Part shown: positions 27,840 through 36,579 of the stretch, piece after piece | How positions within the stretch are numbered: the first letter of the stretch is position 1 | Layout: every line of letters starts with the position of its first letter | From: Paenibacillus sp. H1-7 | GTDB taxonomy: Bacteria > Bacillota > Bacilli > Paenibacillales > NBRC-103111 | Assembly: GCF_022354825.1 (NCBI RefSeq) | Contig: NZ_CP031168.1 | Location: 7,430,501-7,494,500, forward strand | Direction: 5' to 3' | Length of the DNA: 64,000 nucleotides | Notes under the pieces: generated by a model | Told to the model about the DNA's origin: nothing | Databases searched by the model: none | What the model saw: the letters and a program-made list of their open reading frames with translations, nothing else | Position numbers and translations under genes: made by a program

Positions 27840-30146
27840 TTATAATGACTCCTTCCGGTTCGCCTTGTCGGCAGGGGGGATCAGACGGATCGCTTCGCTT
27901 ACTCCCGTCAAGTGAAGCACCCCTCCAGCCTCGGTCACCTCATGCCGCTCCGTAACGCCGCCCTGTTCGACCGTCCATGTCCCTGCCGCCAGGTCGGCGA
28001 TAACGATACTAACGCCGCCCGCTTCTGCGGCGCTGCCCTGTGCATCGACAGCGCCTTGCTTTTCGATCAAGCCGCTTCCGCCTAACAATCCCTCCGCATC
28101 CGGATCGAGCGTCAGCTCCTCGCAAAGCCGATGTCCGCTTTTGCTGAACAGTACGAGCCAGTTATTGATTTTTGCTCCAGCCAGCGCCCCCGTGTCCACC
28201 TTCACGGACGGCAGCGCTGCCGGGCCGTCGATATCTTTTACCTGCATGACATGGAGGAAATAATCCTGCTCCGCCGGATTCATTGGACTCACCTCGATCC
28301 GCCAGGCTCCCTGCTCCTTAGTGCTCGGGAAGTCGTTGATGTAGTTGGCGCCAAACACCCAAAATTCCTTGCCCGCTCCGCCGACGGGGACGATCTGCTG
28401 ATTATCGGGCTCCGGCAGCAGCGTATCGCAGATCAGCTGGCCGTTGTAGCCGTCCTCGGTGCGTGAGATGACCGTGCGGCTTCCCGAAATTTGCGGTTCC
28501 TCTACGCTGTGCAGCAGCCAATATTTCTTGAAATCGGCATTCGCCGACACGACTCGGTCGAATACAATCAATGCCGCCGGATGCTCCGAATTCTTGAAGT
28601 TCAGGAACAGGAACGAGCGCTGGAACTGCTTCATTTTGCTAGAATAAGCCTCCGTAATATCCCCTTTAAGATAGGAGAAGTCAGGCTCCATGGTATCCGG
28701 TCCGAACGCATGCGCCAGCACTTCGCCCCGCTTGAAATCTTTGCCGAGCAAATCGTCCAGCGTCAGGGGCGGACGGCCTTCGTTCGGCCAGCGCTGTCCG
28801 CCGTCGTTCACGTTCGGCCAGACAAGACCGCCGTCTTTGACGTAAGGATACTGCTCCAGCTCGTTGGGGTCGTATACCAGCACCGAATTGTGCGCAATCG
28901 TCCTTTTGAAATAATATTTGTTATGCGGCGAGTGGTATTTGCCTGAAGACCCTTTGTATATACCGGAGTCAATCGCCAGGTAGCCTTTGTAATACAGCTG
29001 GAACGCGCCTGCATCGAGATGCTGATGATTGTTGTATTGATACTCGCCGATCCGCATTTCGGCAACGACGGTAGGGGAACCGCGGTCGATCCCTTCGTCC
29101 CAGCCGGTGCGGGCGATCATAATCCCTGTCGGCTTGCCGAAATAACGGGTCAGCGGCAGCTCCCGGATCGACTTGGGCTCTACGTCCGGGTTGTAGAACA
29201 AGAAGGCATGAAAGATGTACATGTCCGGTATCGTCTGAAATTCCCGGAACTGCTGATCCATGAAATACGGATTGCCGTAATAGCTGCCCGCCATCAAATA
29301 AACAAGCGGAAACAGCCGAATATACTGATGCTCCGCATATACCGGGTTGTCGCTGTCTCCGTCGCGAAGCAGCTTGCCGTCCGGACGGCGGGTATAAATC
29401 CACTGGTAGCCGACCTCGCCTTGCGACGGGTCGTAAGGATTGCCCGCTCCCATCCGGTCCATGATCCAAGTCGCATACAGCTCGGCCTGGTACCGGTACG
29501 TGCCGTAATTATCGCCTTGATGATGCCAGCCGGACGGATAGAAAAAATTGCGCGCCGGCACCATTTCGGCATAAAATCTCCCTGCAGCCACATCATAGAT
29601 CTCCGGGTCCTCGTCATAAATGGCGATACCGGTTCCGATCAAATCGCGCATGAGCATCCATTCGCTCGTATGGCCAACGATCGAGCCTTCCTTTTTCGGA
29701 GGAAAGCCGCACTCCAGCATATGGGCCAGCCGTTTGAAGTGGCCGATCATAAACTGCCGTTCCTCGTCGCTGATCAGCTCTCGGCACCAGTCGTAGGCGA
29801 CGGAGGCCGACAGCATCAGCCTTCCTATAGCCCGGGAAATATCCTGGAAGTTAGGATTGAACGACTTCGTAATGCTGCTGAGCGCGAGCGCTTTGGCACG
29901 CAGCCCGGCTTCTCGGTCTCCGTCCAGCACGTACATGAGCGCATTGGCTTCGATAAGATACACATCATCCGGATTGTCGCAGGATAGAGCATCCTTGATA
30001 TCCACTTGGCTGAAATAAACCAGCCGCTCCCATACCTGCTTCATCTCGGGTCTCGACCGTTTCTCCCGCAAGCCGGGCAAGTCCTTGCTTCTAAGCATTA
30101 ATCGCGGATGCTCCTGCGGCGGAGTATACGGCGGTTGTGGGTACAT
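27840..30146 (-). CDS. Heparinase II-like lyase (PL21 type), cytoplasmic, paralogue 1
   Basis: A 768-residue protein close in length to Pedobacter heparinase II (772). Active-site positions match at constant offsets: His 159 and Glu 162 in GHTSEW, Tyr 214 in GDNYG, and NNHQHLDAG with His 374 and His 376. Asp 393 lies 17 residues after the second histidine, as in the zinc site of heparinase II. The match to the known His202/Glu205/Tyr257/His406/His408/Asp425 set is from memory. It has no signal peptide, unlike the periplasmic Pedobacter enzyme, so it probably acts on imported oligomers. It is about as long as, and plainly paralogous to, the protein at 36576-38879. AAGGGAGG precedes the ATG. 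Confidence 0.87.
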   Translation of the reverse strand: MYPQPPYTPPQEHPRLMLRSKDLPGLREKRSRPEMKQVWERLVYFSQVDIKDALSCDNPDDVYLIEANALMYVLDGDREAGLRAKALALSSITKSFNPNFQDISRAIGRLMLSASVAYDWCRELISDEERQFMIGHFKRLAHMLECGFPPKKEGSIVGHTSEWMLMRDLIGTGIAIYDEDPEIYDVAAGRFYAEMVPARNFFYPSGWHHQGDNYGTYRYQAELYATWIMDRMGAGNPYDPSQGEVGYQWIYTRRPDGKLLRDGDSDNPVYAEHQYIRLFPLVYLMAGSYYGNPYFMDQQFREFQTIPDMYIFHAFLFYNPDVEPKSIRELPLTRYFGKPTGIMIARTGWDEGIDRGSPTVVAEMRIGEYQYNNHQHLDAGAFQLYYKGYLAIDSGIYKGSSGKYHSPHNKYYFKRTIAHNSVLVYDPNELEQYPYVKDGGLVWPNVNDGGQRWPNEGRPPLTLDDLLGKDFKRGEVLAHAFGPDTMEPDFSYLKGDITEAYSSKMKQFQRSFLFLNFKNSEHPAALIVFDRVVSANADFKKYWLLHSVEEPQISGSRTVISRTEDGYNGQLICDTLLPEPDNQQIVPVGGAGKEFWVFGANYINDFPSTKEQGAWRIEVSPMNPAEQDYFLHVMQVKDIDGPAALPSVKVDTGALAGAKINNWLVLFSKSGHRLCEELTLDPDAEGLLGGSGLIEKQGAVDAQGSAAEAGGVSIVIADLAAGTWTVEQGGVTERHEVTEAGGVLHLTGVSEAIRLIPPADKANRKESL

Positions 30147-30200
30147 TGTCGGCGCCTCCCTTAGCCATATTGGGGTTAACTTTCGTATCGTTTTGACCGG

Positions 30201-30248
30201 TAATTCGTTCGGTATTTCGCTCGCTATTTCACCTGCTATTTCGATCGC
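30201..30248. repeat. Four imperfect 12-bp tandem repeats across a stop codon
   Basis: On the plus strand four units of the form TATTTCNNYCGC (first unit TAATTCGTTCGG) run through the stop codon of the upstream binding-protein gene into the intergenic gap. On the minus strand they keep a second frame open that leads into the downstream lyase start. Confidence 0.6.
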
Positions 30249-31552
30249 TTGATGTCCAGCATCGCTTTTTCCGCTTTATCCTGTATTTCCCGCAGCACGG
30301 TGTTGACGTCCTTATTGTTTTGCGCCATATCCTTGGCACCCTCACGGATCAGCTGCTTGAACGGCAGGTCGTAATCGGTAGGCTTCACAATTTCCGCCTG
30401 CTTGGATTTGAACACCGACTGTACGTTTTTGCCTTGGAAGCCTTTCAGCTCGGAAGCGTACGTTTTTTTGACCGCATCGTTGTTGAGCACCGTCATGCGC
30501 CCCGTTTTGTTCATCGTAATCTGCGCCTCTTCGGAAATAAGCGTAGACATGACCTGGAACGCCTCCTGCTGGTGCTTGCTTTTCGGGGAAAGCATCATCA
30601 AATGCAAATCGACGGGCTTGCCGATTCCCGGACGGTCTTCGAAGCTCGGATACGTCACCATATCCCAGTTGAGCGGCTTGCCCTCTTGAGCCATATCCTC
30701 GAACGTGCCTACGACCCCGTCGCCCCACACCGGATACATGGCCAAAATGCGGTCCTTGAAAAACCCGTTCGACGTATACATGAATTTGTTCTTCTCGCCG
30801 ATAAAGCCGGGAATCTCGTACATCGCTTTCAGCTTGGAAAACGCGGTCTTGTACCCTTGCGTATTGATAAGCGGCTTTTCTTCCTTCTCGTCGACGTACG
30901 GCAAGGAATATTGCCTCGTCAAATTTTCGGGATAATCCGGATCGATACCGATGTATTGGATACCTTCCTCCTTGCGCGTCAGCTTCTTGGCCAGCTCAAT
31001 CGTTTGATCCCATGTCATGCCGTCCGTCGGATACGGAACCCCGAATTTATCGAAAATGTCCTTGTTGTAAATCATCATGCCGTAGTTCATCGAGAACGGA
31101 AGGGCGTACACTTCGCCTTTATCCCCGAACTGCTTGATCGCGCCCATGCCTATCGGATCGAAGCGATTGAAATCGACGTTGTTTTTCTTCGCCAGCTCAG
31201 TCAGGTCCATACCCAGTCCGAGCTTGTTGAACATGCCGATGTAGACATTGCTCGTCAAAATCAAATCGGGCAGGTTGCCGGAGGCGATAATCTGCTCAGG
31301 CGTATCCTTATCCCCGTTGCGGGAGATGAGCTGCATCGATATGTTCGGGTATTTCTTCTGCACCGGCTCGACAAAAAACTTTTGGAACTCCGAATCCTGA
31401 ATGCCGGAGCTGTAGCTGTACACGACAAGCTTCACCGGCTCCTTGCTCTCCGCCGGCTTGGGCGGCGCTTCACTCGCCTTCTCTTGACTGCAGCCGGACA
31501 ACGCCACGGCCAAACCAACCAAACATGGTACCATTGCACGTTTCTTCATCAC
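30236..31552 (-). CDS. ABC transporter sugar-binding lipoprotein (family 1), SBP-C
   Basis: A 438-residue solute-binding lipoprotein with lipid cysteine near residue 21 (VALSGCSQ). It shares the DIFDKFGVPYPTDGMTWDQ signature with SBP-A and SBP-B. It is encoded between the lipoprotein lyase and the heparinase II-like lyase, in the core of the operon. It presumably binds products of the adjacent surface lyase. The GTG start lies 8 bases past AGGGGG; the following ATG is an alternative. As with the other two, no cognate permease is encoded nearby. Confidence 0.87.
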   Translation of the reverse strand: MMKKRAMVPCLVGLAVALSGCSQEKASEAPPKPAESKEPVKLVVYSYSSGIQDSEFQKFFVEPVQKKYPNISMQLISRNGDKDTPEQIIASGNLPDLILTSNVYIGMFNKLGLGMDLTELAKKNNVDFNRFDPIGMGAIKQFGDKGEVYALPFSMNYGMMIYNKDIFDKFGVPYPTDGMTWDQTIELAKKLTRKEEGIQYIGIDPDYPENLTRQYSLPYVDEKEEKPLINTQGYKTAFSKLKAMYEIPGFIGEKNKFMYTSNGFFKDRILAMYPVWGDGVVGTFEDMAQEGKPLNWDMVTYPSFEDRPGIGKPVDLHLMMLSPKSKHQQEAFQVMSTLISEEAQITMNKTGRMTVLNNDAVKKTYASELKGFQGKNVQSVFKSKQAEIVKPTDYDLPFKQLIREGAKDMAQNNKDVNTVLREIQDKAEKAMLDIKRSK

Positions 31553-31637
31553 GGAAAAGACCCCCTCAGTATGATTCCAAAGTGAGAAAAATGGCTATAA
31601 GCAATTCATATCGGTTCACGGTTTAGGACGTTGACGT

Positions 31638-33683
31638 CTAAGGCAGCTTCCATTCGGATAAAGGCACATATTCCTGCCCTGTCTTAGGGACGGCCTCGCC
31701 CTTGGCAAGCGGGATCAGCTCTACCGCCAGGCGCACGTCCTTCACGCCTTCGAGCCGGATCGCCAGCTTGCGGATGCCATTATTGGCAATTTGTCCTTGC
31801 GGATTCGGAGACTCCGGCAGCGGCTTCGCCTCCATAACCTGGAAAACCGCCTGCGGTATCGGCGCATCCTTGGGATAGGACATCGTAACCCACAGCCGCT
31901 GTCCGTTCTGAGTCAGCAGCGCCGATTTGCCGTCCTCCGCTAGTTGCACGTCGGCTTTCGTATGCATAAACCACCAGAAAGCGGACGGAGCCTTCAGCTG
32001 CATTTCGTCTTCGACAATAAGACGCTTACGGTCGGCGAACAGAACGCCCCGCTTCGCCGACTCGGCCTGTCTGGCATAGGCAGGCAGCATATCGGCTATG
32101 GCATAAGCTCCCTGAGGCTTGGAGACGTATGAAGTGATGCGGCTCATCGAGGCCTGATCCTGCTGAAACTGCGGATCCGGATTGATCACCAGCGTATTGT
32201 GTCCTTCCGGCTTCAACCGATAATAGGTGTAACGTTCCTTGTCGTAATTGAAGTAGCCTTTCAAGTTGTAATCGTCCTTGCCGGGATCGATAGCCCACTG
32301 CTCGCCGTTGGCATGAAATACGAACTGGCCGATATCGGAATGCGAGTGGCTCGCTATCGCCGTTCCCGCCTTGAATCCGGCAAAAGCGGCTGCAGGGTCG
32401 TTCCATTTGCTGCGCATGGTCACGAGCTCCGCTTCGCGGTAGTACACGTCCGTTGGCAGCGTCATGTTCGCGTCGACAAGCTTCGGATCGTACCAAAGCA
32501 AATCATATACGCCGCCGTTTTGCTTCGCATCGTCCATCATCGCGATCCGCTGTCCTGCGAGCTTCGGATCGTTCGTCGCTTTGGCCAGCCAGAACAGTTC
32601 GGGAATTTTCATTTTGCCGCTGTCGCTGTCGGCAAAGTTGAACGTCCCTTGCGGCCCCGTCGTATACACCGGGAAAAAGGCCGTTTTATGCAAGCCCGGC
32701 GCCTGCGCATGCCCGTACGTCGTCCCGAGCGAGGTTTGCATCGCCGCCATGTAGCTGACTGCGTACTCCATCATGTAGCGCCAGTAGCCGGGGCCTTCGC
32801 TCCAGCCCCCGTCCGGCTCCCAGTGGCTGACAATGATGCTGCGGGCCGATTGCAGCGACCTCGCGATGATGTCTCCGGCAATCGCCTTGACCGGCTCCTC
32901 GTCGCCGATAGCGAGCGCCCCGACAATGATGCCGCCGTTGCAGACGGCGCTCCAATTGTTGACCGGATCGGTCCGGACGGTCCACCACGCTTTGTTGTTG
33001 TGGGCGTCGACCGCCTTTTGCAGCCCTTTCTCCACCATCGCCTTGCGTACGGCCTCGCGCTGCTCCGGAGTCAAATAGTCATACAGCCAGTCGTAGCCGA
33101 TGCCCATTCCCGCCGTAATTTCGGCGGTGTTGAGAAACTCCTTCTTGTCGTTCCAGTCGGGAAAAGCGGTGAGCGCCGTCATTTCCTGCACGGCCCGCTT
33201 CGCGTACTTCTCTTCCCCGCTCAGCCGGTACATCATTGCGTTCTGCTCGATGATCGGCCTTGCATCCCGCGCCGACAGCATTCTTCGGCCGTCGGGCGTG
33301 GCGTATTCGCCGACCGGCTTCGTCAGCGTCTTGTCGGCCGCTTTGCGCAGATCGGCGTACCATTTGCGCAGCCGGGGCTCGCTCTTGACCTCCTCCTTGA
33401 GCCTCGCAAACGTATCGGCCGTCGCAAACAACCGCGGATGCTGCTGCTTCGGGTTGTTTCGCTGCAAATCGCCGATGATTTGCTCCGCATTCGGAGGCGC
33501 GCCCGTGTACGGCGCGAACGCCTGCGACGGTGGCGGCTCGACGGCGGCCGGCTTCGGAGCCGCTTCCGCCGGATCCGCCGTTTGGCCTGCTGTGCCGGTG
33601 CAGGCGGTCAGCATGGCGAAGCTCAGCAGAAGCGGCAGCGCGAGCCTTGTTTTCCATGGGTTGAATCGGTTCAGCACCTGCAT
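31638..33683 (-). CDS. Surface lipoprotein heparinase II/III-family lyase
   Basis: A 681-residue lipoprotein (lipobox LTAC, cysteine 28) followed by a Pro/Ala linker and the lyase core. Key motifs are VNNWSAVCNGG (Asn 243), GWSEGPGYW (Tyr 300) and IASHSHSDIGQF (His 446, His 448, Asp 450). The core aligns throughout with residues of about 420-1060 of the 1399-residue secreted lyase, with shared stretches such as WWFMHTKAD, so they are paralogues. Here the accessory domains are absent and a lipid anchor replaces them. It should make the first cuts in the polysaccharide at the cell surface. The start behind GGGAGA is clear. Confidence 0.85.
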   Translation of the reverse strand: MQVLNRFNPWKTRLALPLLLSFAMLTACTGTAGQTADPAEAAPKPAAVEPPPSQAFAPYTGAPPNAEQIIGDLQRNNPKQQHPRLFATADTFARLKEEVKSEPRLRKWYADLRKAADKTLTKPVGEYATPDGRRMLSARDARPIIEQNAMMYRLSGEEKYAKRAVQEMTALTAFPDWNDKKEFLNTAEITAGMGIGYDWLYDYLTPEQREAVRKAMVEKGLQKAVDAHNNKAWWTVRTDPVNNWSAVCNGGIIVGALAIGDEEPVKAIAGDIIARSLQSARSIIVSHWEPDGGWSEGPGYWRYMMEYAVSYMAAMQTSLGTTYGHAQAPGLHKTAFFPVYTTGPQGTFNFADSDSGKMKIPELFWLAKATNDPKLAGQRIAMMDDAKQNGGVYDLLWYDPKLVDANMTLPTDVYYREAELVTMRSKWNDPAAAFAGFKAGTAIASHSHSDIGQFVFHANGEQWAIDPGKDDYNLKGYFNYDKERYTYYRLKPEGHNTLVINPDPQFQQDQASMSRITSYVSKPQGAYAIADMLPAYARQAESAKRGVLFADRKRLIVEDEMQLKAPSAFWWFMHTKADVQLAEDGKSALLTQNGQRLWVTMSYPKDAPIPQAVFQVMEAKPLPESPNPQGQIANNGIRKLAIRLEGVKDVRLAVELIPLAKGEAVPKTGQEYVPLSEWKLP

Positions 33684-33779
33684 GTTCCATCTCTCCCAGC
33701 TTGACGCTACTTGGTTACCACATAGGAAAGTTTAAGTTCGGTAAAGCGATAGAGCGTACCGAAGAGCTTTTCTATTGGC

Positions 33780-33843
33780 GATAAAACCTACCATTGAACG
33801 CGGTCGCTCATCTTTGAAAGGCCTCGGGTAGAGGTTTTCTCAC
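33780..33843 (+). repeat. Dispersed intergenic repeat, copy 2 (also possible GH88 terminator)
   Basis: It matches the inverted 4847-4909 element. On the minus strand AAAACCTCTACC and GGTAGGTTTT form a stem right after the GH88 stop codon, which may terminate or stabilise that transcript. Confidence 0.6.
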
Positions 33844-34982
33844 CAGAACAGCTCCGTCTGTCCGCGCAGCTTCGCCAACGCTTCGACGAAATAATAGTCG
33901 CCGTAGATCAAGCCGACGTCGATGTTTTTGTTAGCTGGCCAGTGGCCCGTGCCGTGAGACAGTATCGCTTCGTCGCTCGCGTCCCAGATCGCGTATTGCT
34001 CCGCCATCGATCGCAAGATGCGTCTCGCCGACGTTCCGTACAATCGGCCTTCCTCTGCAGGCAGCAGCTCTTCCAGCAGCAGCAGGCCGCTCGCCGCAAT
34101 AGCCGCAGCCGAAGAGTCTCTAGGCGCTCCCTCCTGCGTCGTCAGGCGGAAGTCCCAGTAAGGCACCAGGTCTTCCGGCAAATTAGCCAGGAAGAAGTGC
34201 GCCACCTTCTTGCTGCCCTGCAAGTACTTGTCGTCCTTCGTATACTTGTAGCACAGCGCCATGCCGTACAGCGCCCATGCTGCGCCTCTCGCCCACGCCG
34301 ATTCCGGCGCGAAGCCTTGGCCGCCCAATGCGCCGACGCGCTCCCCGGTCTCGGGGTCGAATTGGACGATGTGATAGACGGAGCCGTCATCGCGGACAAA
34401 CTCCCGAAGTACGGTGTTCGCATGCTCCATCGCAATATGCTTGAACCGCGGGTCCCTTATTTCCTCGGAAGCCCAGAACAGCAGGCTCAGATTCATCATG
34501 CAGTCGATAATGGCCCAGCCGGCATTGCCGTTCTCGCTCTTCCAGTTGCTGTCGTTCCAAGCACGGATGTAATTGCCCCGGATATTGAACCGGCTTGCAA
34601 GCCACGCCGCCACCTTCAAGGCGCGCAGCTTCGACTCGTCACTTCCCGTCAGCTTGTAGTTGGCTACCGACGTCAGACTCCACATGAAGCCTACATCGTG
34701 GTGCAGCTTCTCATATTCGTCGATGCACACGTCCATCTTGCTCTCGCATTCTTCGGCTAACCGCTTCAGCTCTTCATTGTTCGTATCGCGGTATACAAGC
34801 CACAAGAGCCCCGGCCAGAAGCCGGATGTCCACCCGTTCGGCTCCGTGCAATCGTATTTGCCTTCCTTAGACACGTGCGGAAACCCCGCTCCGATCGTCC
34901 GGCTCGTTTGATCGATTTTGGCAATTACTTTGCCCCAAGCTTCCTCAACCCATCGTTCGTTCGGTTGTACGCTCATTTCCAT
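33840..34982 (-). CDS. GH88 unsaturated glucuronyl hydrolase
   Basis: A 380-residue cytoplasmic enzyme aligned end to end with the Bacillus sp. GL1 enzyme (377 residues). It hydrates the 4,5-double bond left by polysaccharide lyases at the non-reducing end, releasing the unsaturated uronic acid. HHDVGFMWSL carries Asp 96 and IIDCMMNLSLL carries Asp 160, matching catalytic Asp88 and Asp149. WARGAAWALYGMALCY and YWDF are further family motifs. It proves that lyase products with a terminal unsaturated uronate are the intended intermediates. It belongs to the minus-strand operon, between a sulfatase and the lipoprotein lyase. AAGGAGAG precedes the ATG. Confidence 0.93.
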   Translation of the reverse strand: MEMSVQPNERWVEEAWGKVIAKIDQTSRTIGAGFPHVSKEGKYDCTEPNGWTSGFWPGLLWLVYRDTNNEELKRLAEECESKMDVCIDEYEKLHHDVGFMWSLTSVANYKLTGSDESKLRALKVAAWLASRFNIRGNYIRAWNDSNWKSENGNAGWAIIDCMMNLSLLFWASEEIRDPRFKHIAMEHANTVLREFVRDDGSVYHIVQFDPETGERVGALGGQGFAPESAWARGAAWALYGMALCYKYTKDDKYLQGSKKVAHFFLANLPEDLVPYWDFRLTTQEGAPRDSSAAAIAASGLLLLEELLPAEEGRLYGTSARRILRSMAEQYAIWDASDEAILSHGTGHWPANKNIDVGLIYGDYYFVEALAKLRGQTELFW

Positions 34983-35035
34983 GTTCTCTCCTTATGATCG
35001 GTATAAGTCCGTTTGATCGTCGATTCGTGCCGCTT

Positions 35036-35067
35036 AAGCTGCAGTCCGGCGAACGAATCTGCAGCTT
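35036..35067. repeat. Intergenic palindrome
   Basis: AAGCTGCAG (35036-35044) and CTGCAGCTT (35059-35067) form a perfect 9-bp stem between the sulfatase and GH88 genes. No T tract follows on either strand. It may protect mRNA ends within the operon rather than terminate. Confidence 0.6.
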
Positions 35068-35121
35068 AGGCGATCGCCCATACAGCGGCAGGCGTCGTGC
35101 TATGCTGTAATTGCTTGATTC

Positions 35122-36579
35122 CTATGCTTTAAATACCTCGTAATCGGCCAAAAATTGCTCGTATAACCCGTCAGGCAATTCCAACAAATCGTTCGTATCG
35201 CGCATGTACTGCCTTAAGGCCTCCAGCATCGCTTCGATGCGGCGGCCATGCTCCTCCGACCGAAATGCCAAATTGGTCATTTCCTGCGGATCGTTCGTCA
35301 CATCGTACAGCTCGATGAACATTTCATCCTTGAAAATGTCAACGATCAGCTTGTAGTCTCCCTCGATCACGCACCGCTGGAAGTTGCTCCGCGCCCCGTT
35401 GCCGTCGAACTGGATGAAGATCCGTTCGCGCTCGAGCGTCTCCCGCTCTCCGCGTAGAAGCGGCATCAAGGAGAGGCCCGATACCCCCTCCGGCGTATCG
35501 ATGCCGAGATAATCGCAGAGCGTAGGAAGCACGTCGACGCTGCTGACGGGCTCATCGGACCGGGTTATCGCCGGAGTAAACCCGGACGGAAACTTCATGT
35601 ACAGCGGCGTCTTCACCGACTCCTCGTACATGCACATCTTTTGCCAGAGCCGGTGCGAGCCGAGCATTTCCCCGTGGTCGCTGGCAAAGACAATTAGCGT
35701 GTTGTCGTACAAGCCCTCCTGCTTCAGCTCGGCAACGAGCCTCCCCACGCAGTGATCGAGCAGCGCGACAAGTCCGGTGTACACCTTCCATATGCGCTCC
35801 CATTCCTCGCGCGTGTAGGACGAGCCGAGCATTCCCGTCAAGTTATACAGCTGAAGCGGCGATTGATTGTCGGCCCATACGCCGACGTTATCCGGCAGCT
35901 TCACGTCCCGGATCATCGAATACCACGGCTCCGGAATGTCGAGCGGAGGATGCGGCGCGAGAAACATCGCGTTCAACGCGAAAGGCTTGCTGCGATCCCG
36001 GCTGCGTATCGCTTCTAGCGAGTCGTTGAGAATGAAGCCGTCGTAGAAGTAGTCGAGCTCCTCCTCATACCGGCCTACGGTTGGGATCGAGTATTTGCGC
36101 TTTCGCGTAATTTTGCCGAAGGCGAGCTCGGGTACGAGCCCTTGAAAGGCAGGTCCACCCGGTTTCTTTTTGCCGTTCGCCTTCAAGAACGCTTCATACC
36201 GCTGCTCCAGCTGCAGCCAATGGGTTTTGCTATCTGTGCTATGCTCCAGCTTCGGCTCGGTGAACAAATGCTGCTTGCCGGTATGCCAGCTGTCCCACTG
36301 CTCCTCCAGCAGCGCATACCAATGCTCATGCTCGGGACGAACCATGCCGTGCTGCTTCTCCTGCTCCGTCCACGGGTTGATCAGCGAGCCCGTTACATTC
36401 GGATATTTGCCGGTAAAAAAAGCTCCGCGAGCCGGGACGCATAACGGCGAGGCGCAGTACGCCCGGTCGAAGACGACACTCTCCGCCTTCAGCTGATTGA
36501 TGTTCGGCGTATGCTCCCCGAACGCATCCCAGCGAAGCTGGTCGGCCATGATGATGACGACATTCGGCTTCTCGCTCAT
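35122..36579 (-). CDS. Cys-type (formylglycine) sulfatase 2, cytoplasmic
   Basis: A 485-residue type I sulfatase without a signal peptide. Metal-binding motif is IIMADQLRWD. The activation motif PLCVPARGAFFTGKYP (C-X-P-A-R, cysteine 47) and FASDHGEMLGSHRLWQK complete the set. It differs clearly from the first sulfatase (C-X-P-S-R) in sequence and probably in position specificity. Its ATG overlaps the stop of the upstream heparinase II-like gene by 4 bases (ATGA) behind GGAGGG, so lyase and sulfatase are translationally coupled. That supports joint action on the same oligosaccharide. Confidence 0.88.
   Translation of the reverse strand: MSEKPNVVIIMADQLRWDAFGEHTPNINQLKAESVVFDRAYCASPLCVPARGAFFTGKYPNVTGSLINPWTEQEKQHGMVRPEHEHWYALLEEQWDSWHTGKQHLFTEPKLEHSTDSKTHWLQLEQRYEAFLKANGKKKPGGPAFQGLVPELAFGKITRKRKYSIPTVGRYEEELDYFYDGFILNDSLEAIRSRDRSKPFALNAMFLAPHPPLDIPEPWYSMIRDVKLPDNVGVWADNQSPLQLYNLTGMLGSSYTREEWERIWKVYTGLVALLDHCVGRLVAELKQEGLYDNTLIVFASDHGEMLGSHRLWQKMCMYEESVKTPLYMKFPSGFTPAITRSDEPVSSVDVLPTLCDYLGIDTPEGVSGLSLMPLLRGERETLERERIFIQFDGNGARSNFQRCVIEGDYKLIVDIFKDEMFIELYDVTNDPQEMTNLAFRSEEHGRRIEAMLEALRQYMRDTNDLLELPDGLYEQFLADYEVFKA

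Noticed and set aside
32199..33704. 501-codon open frame on the plus strand
   Set aside because: Antisense shadow of the lipoprotein lyase.
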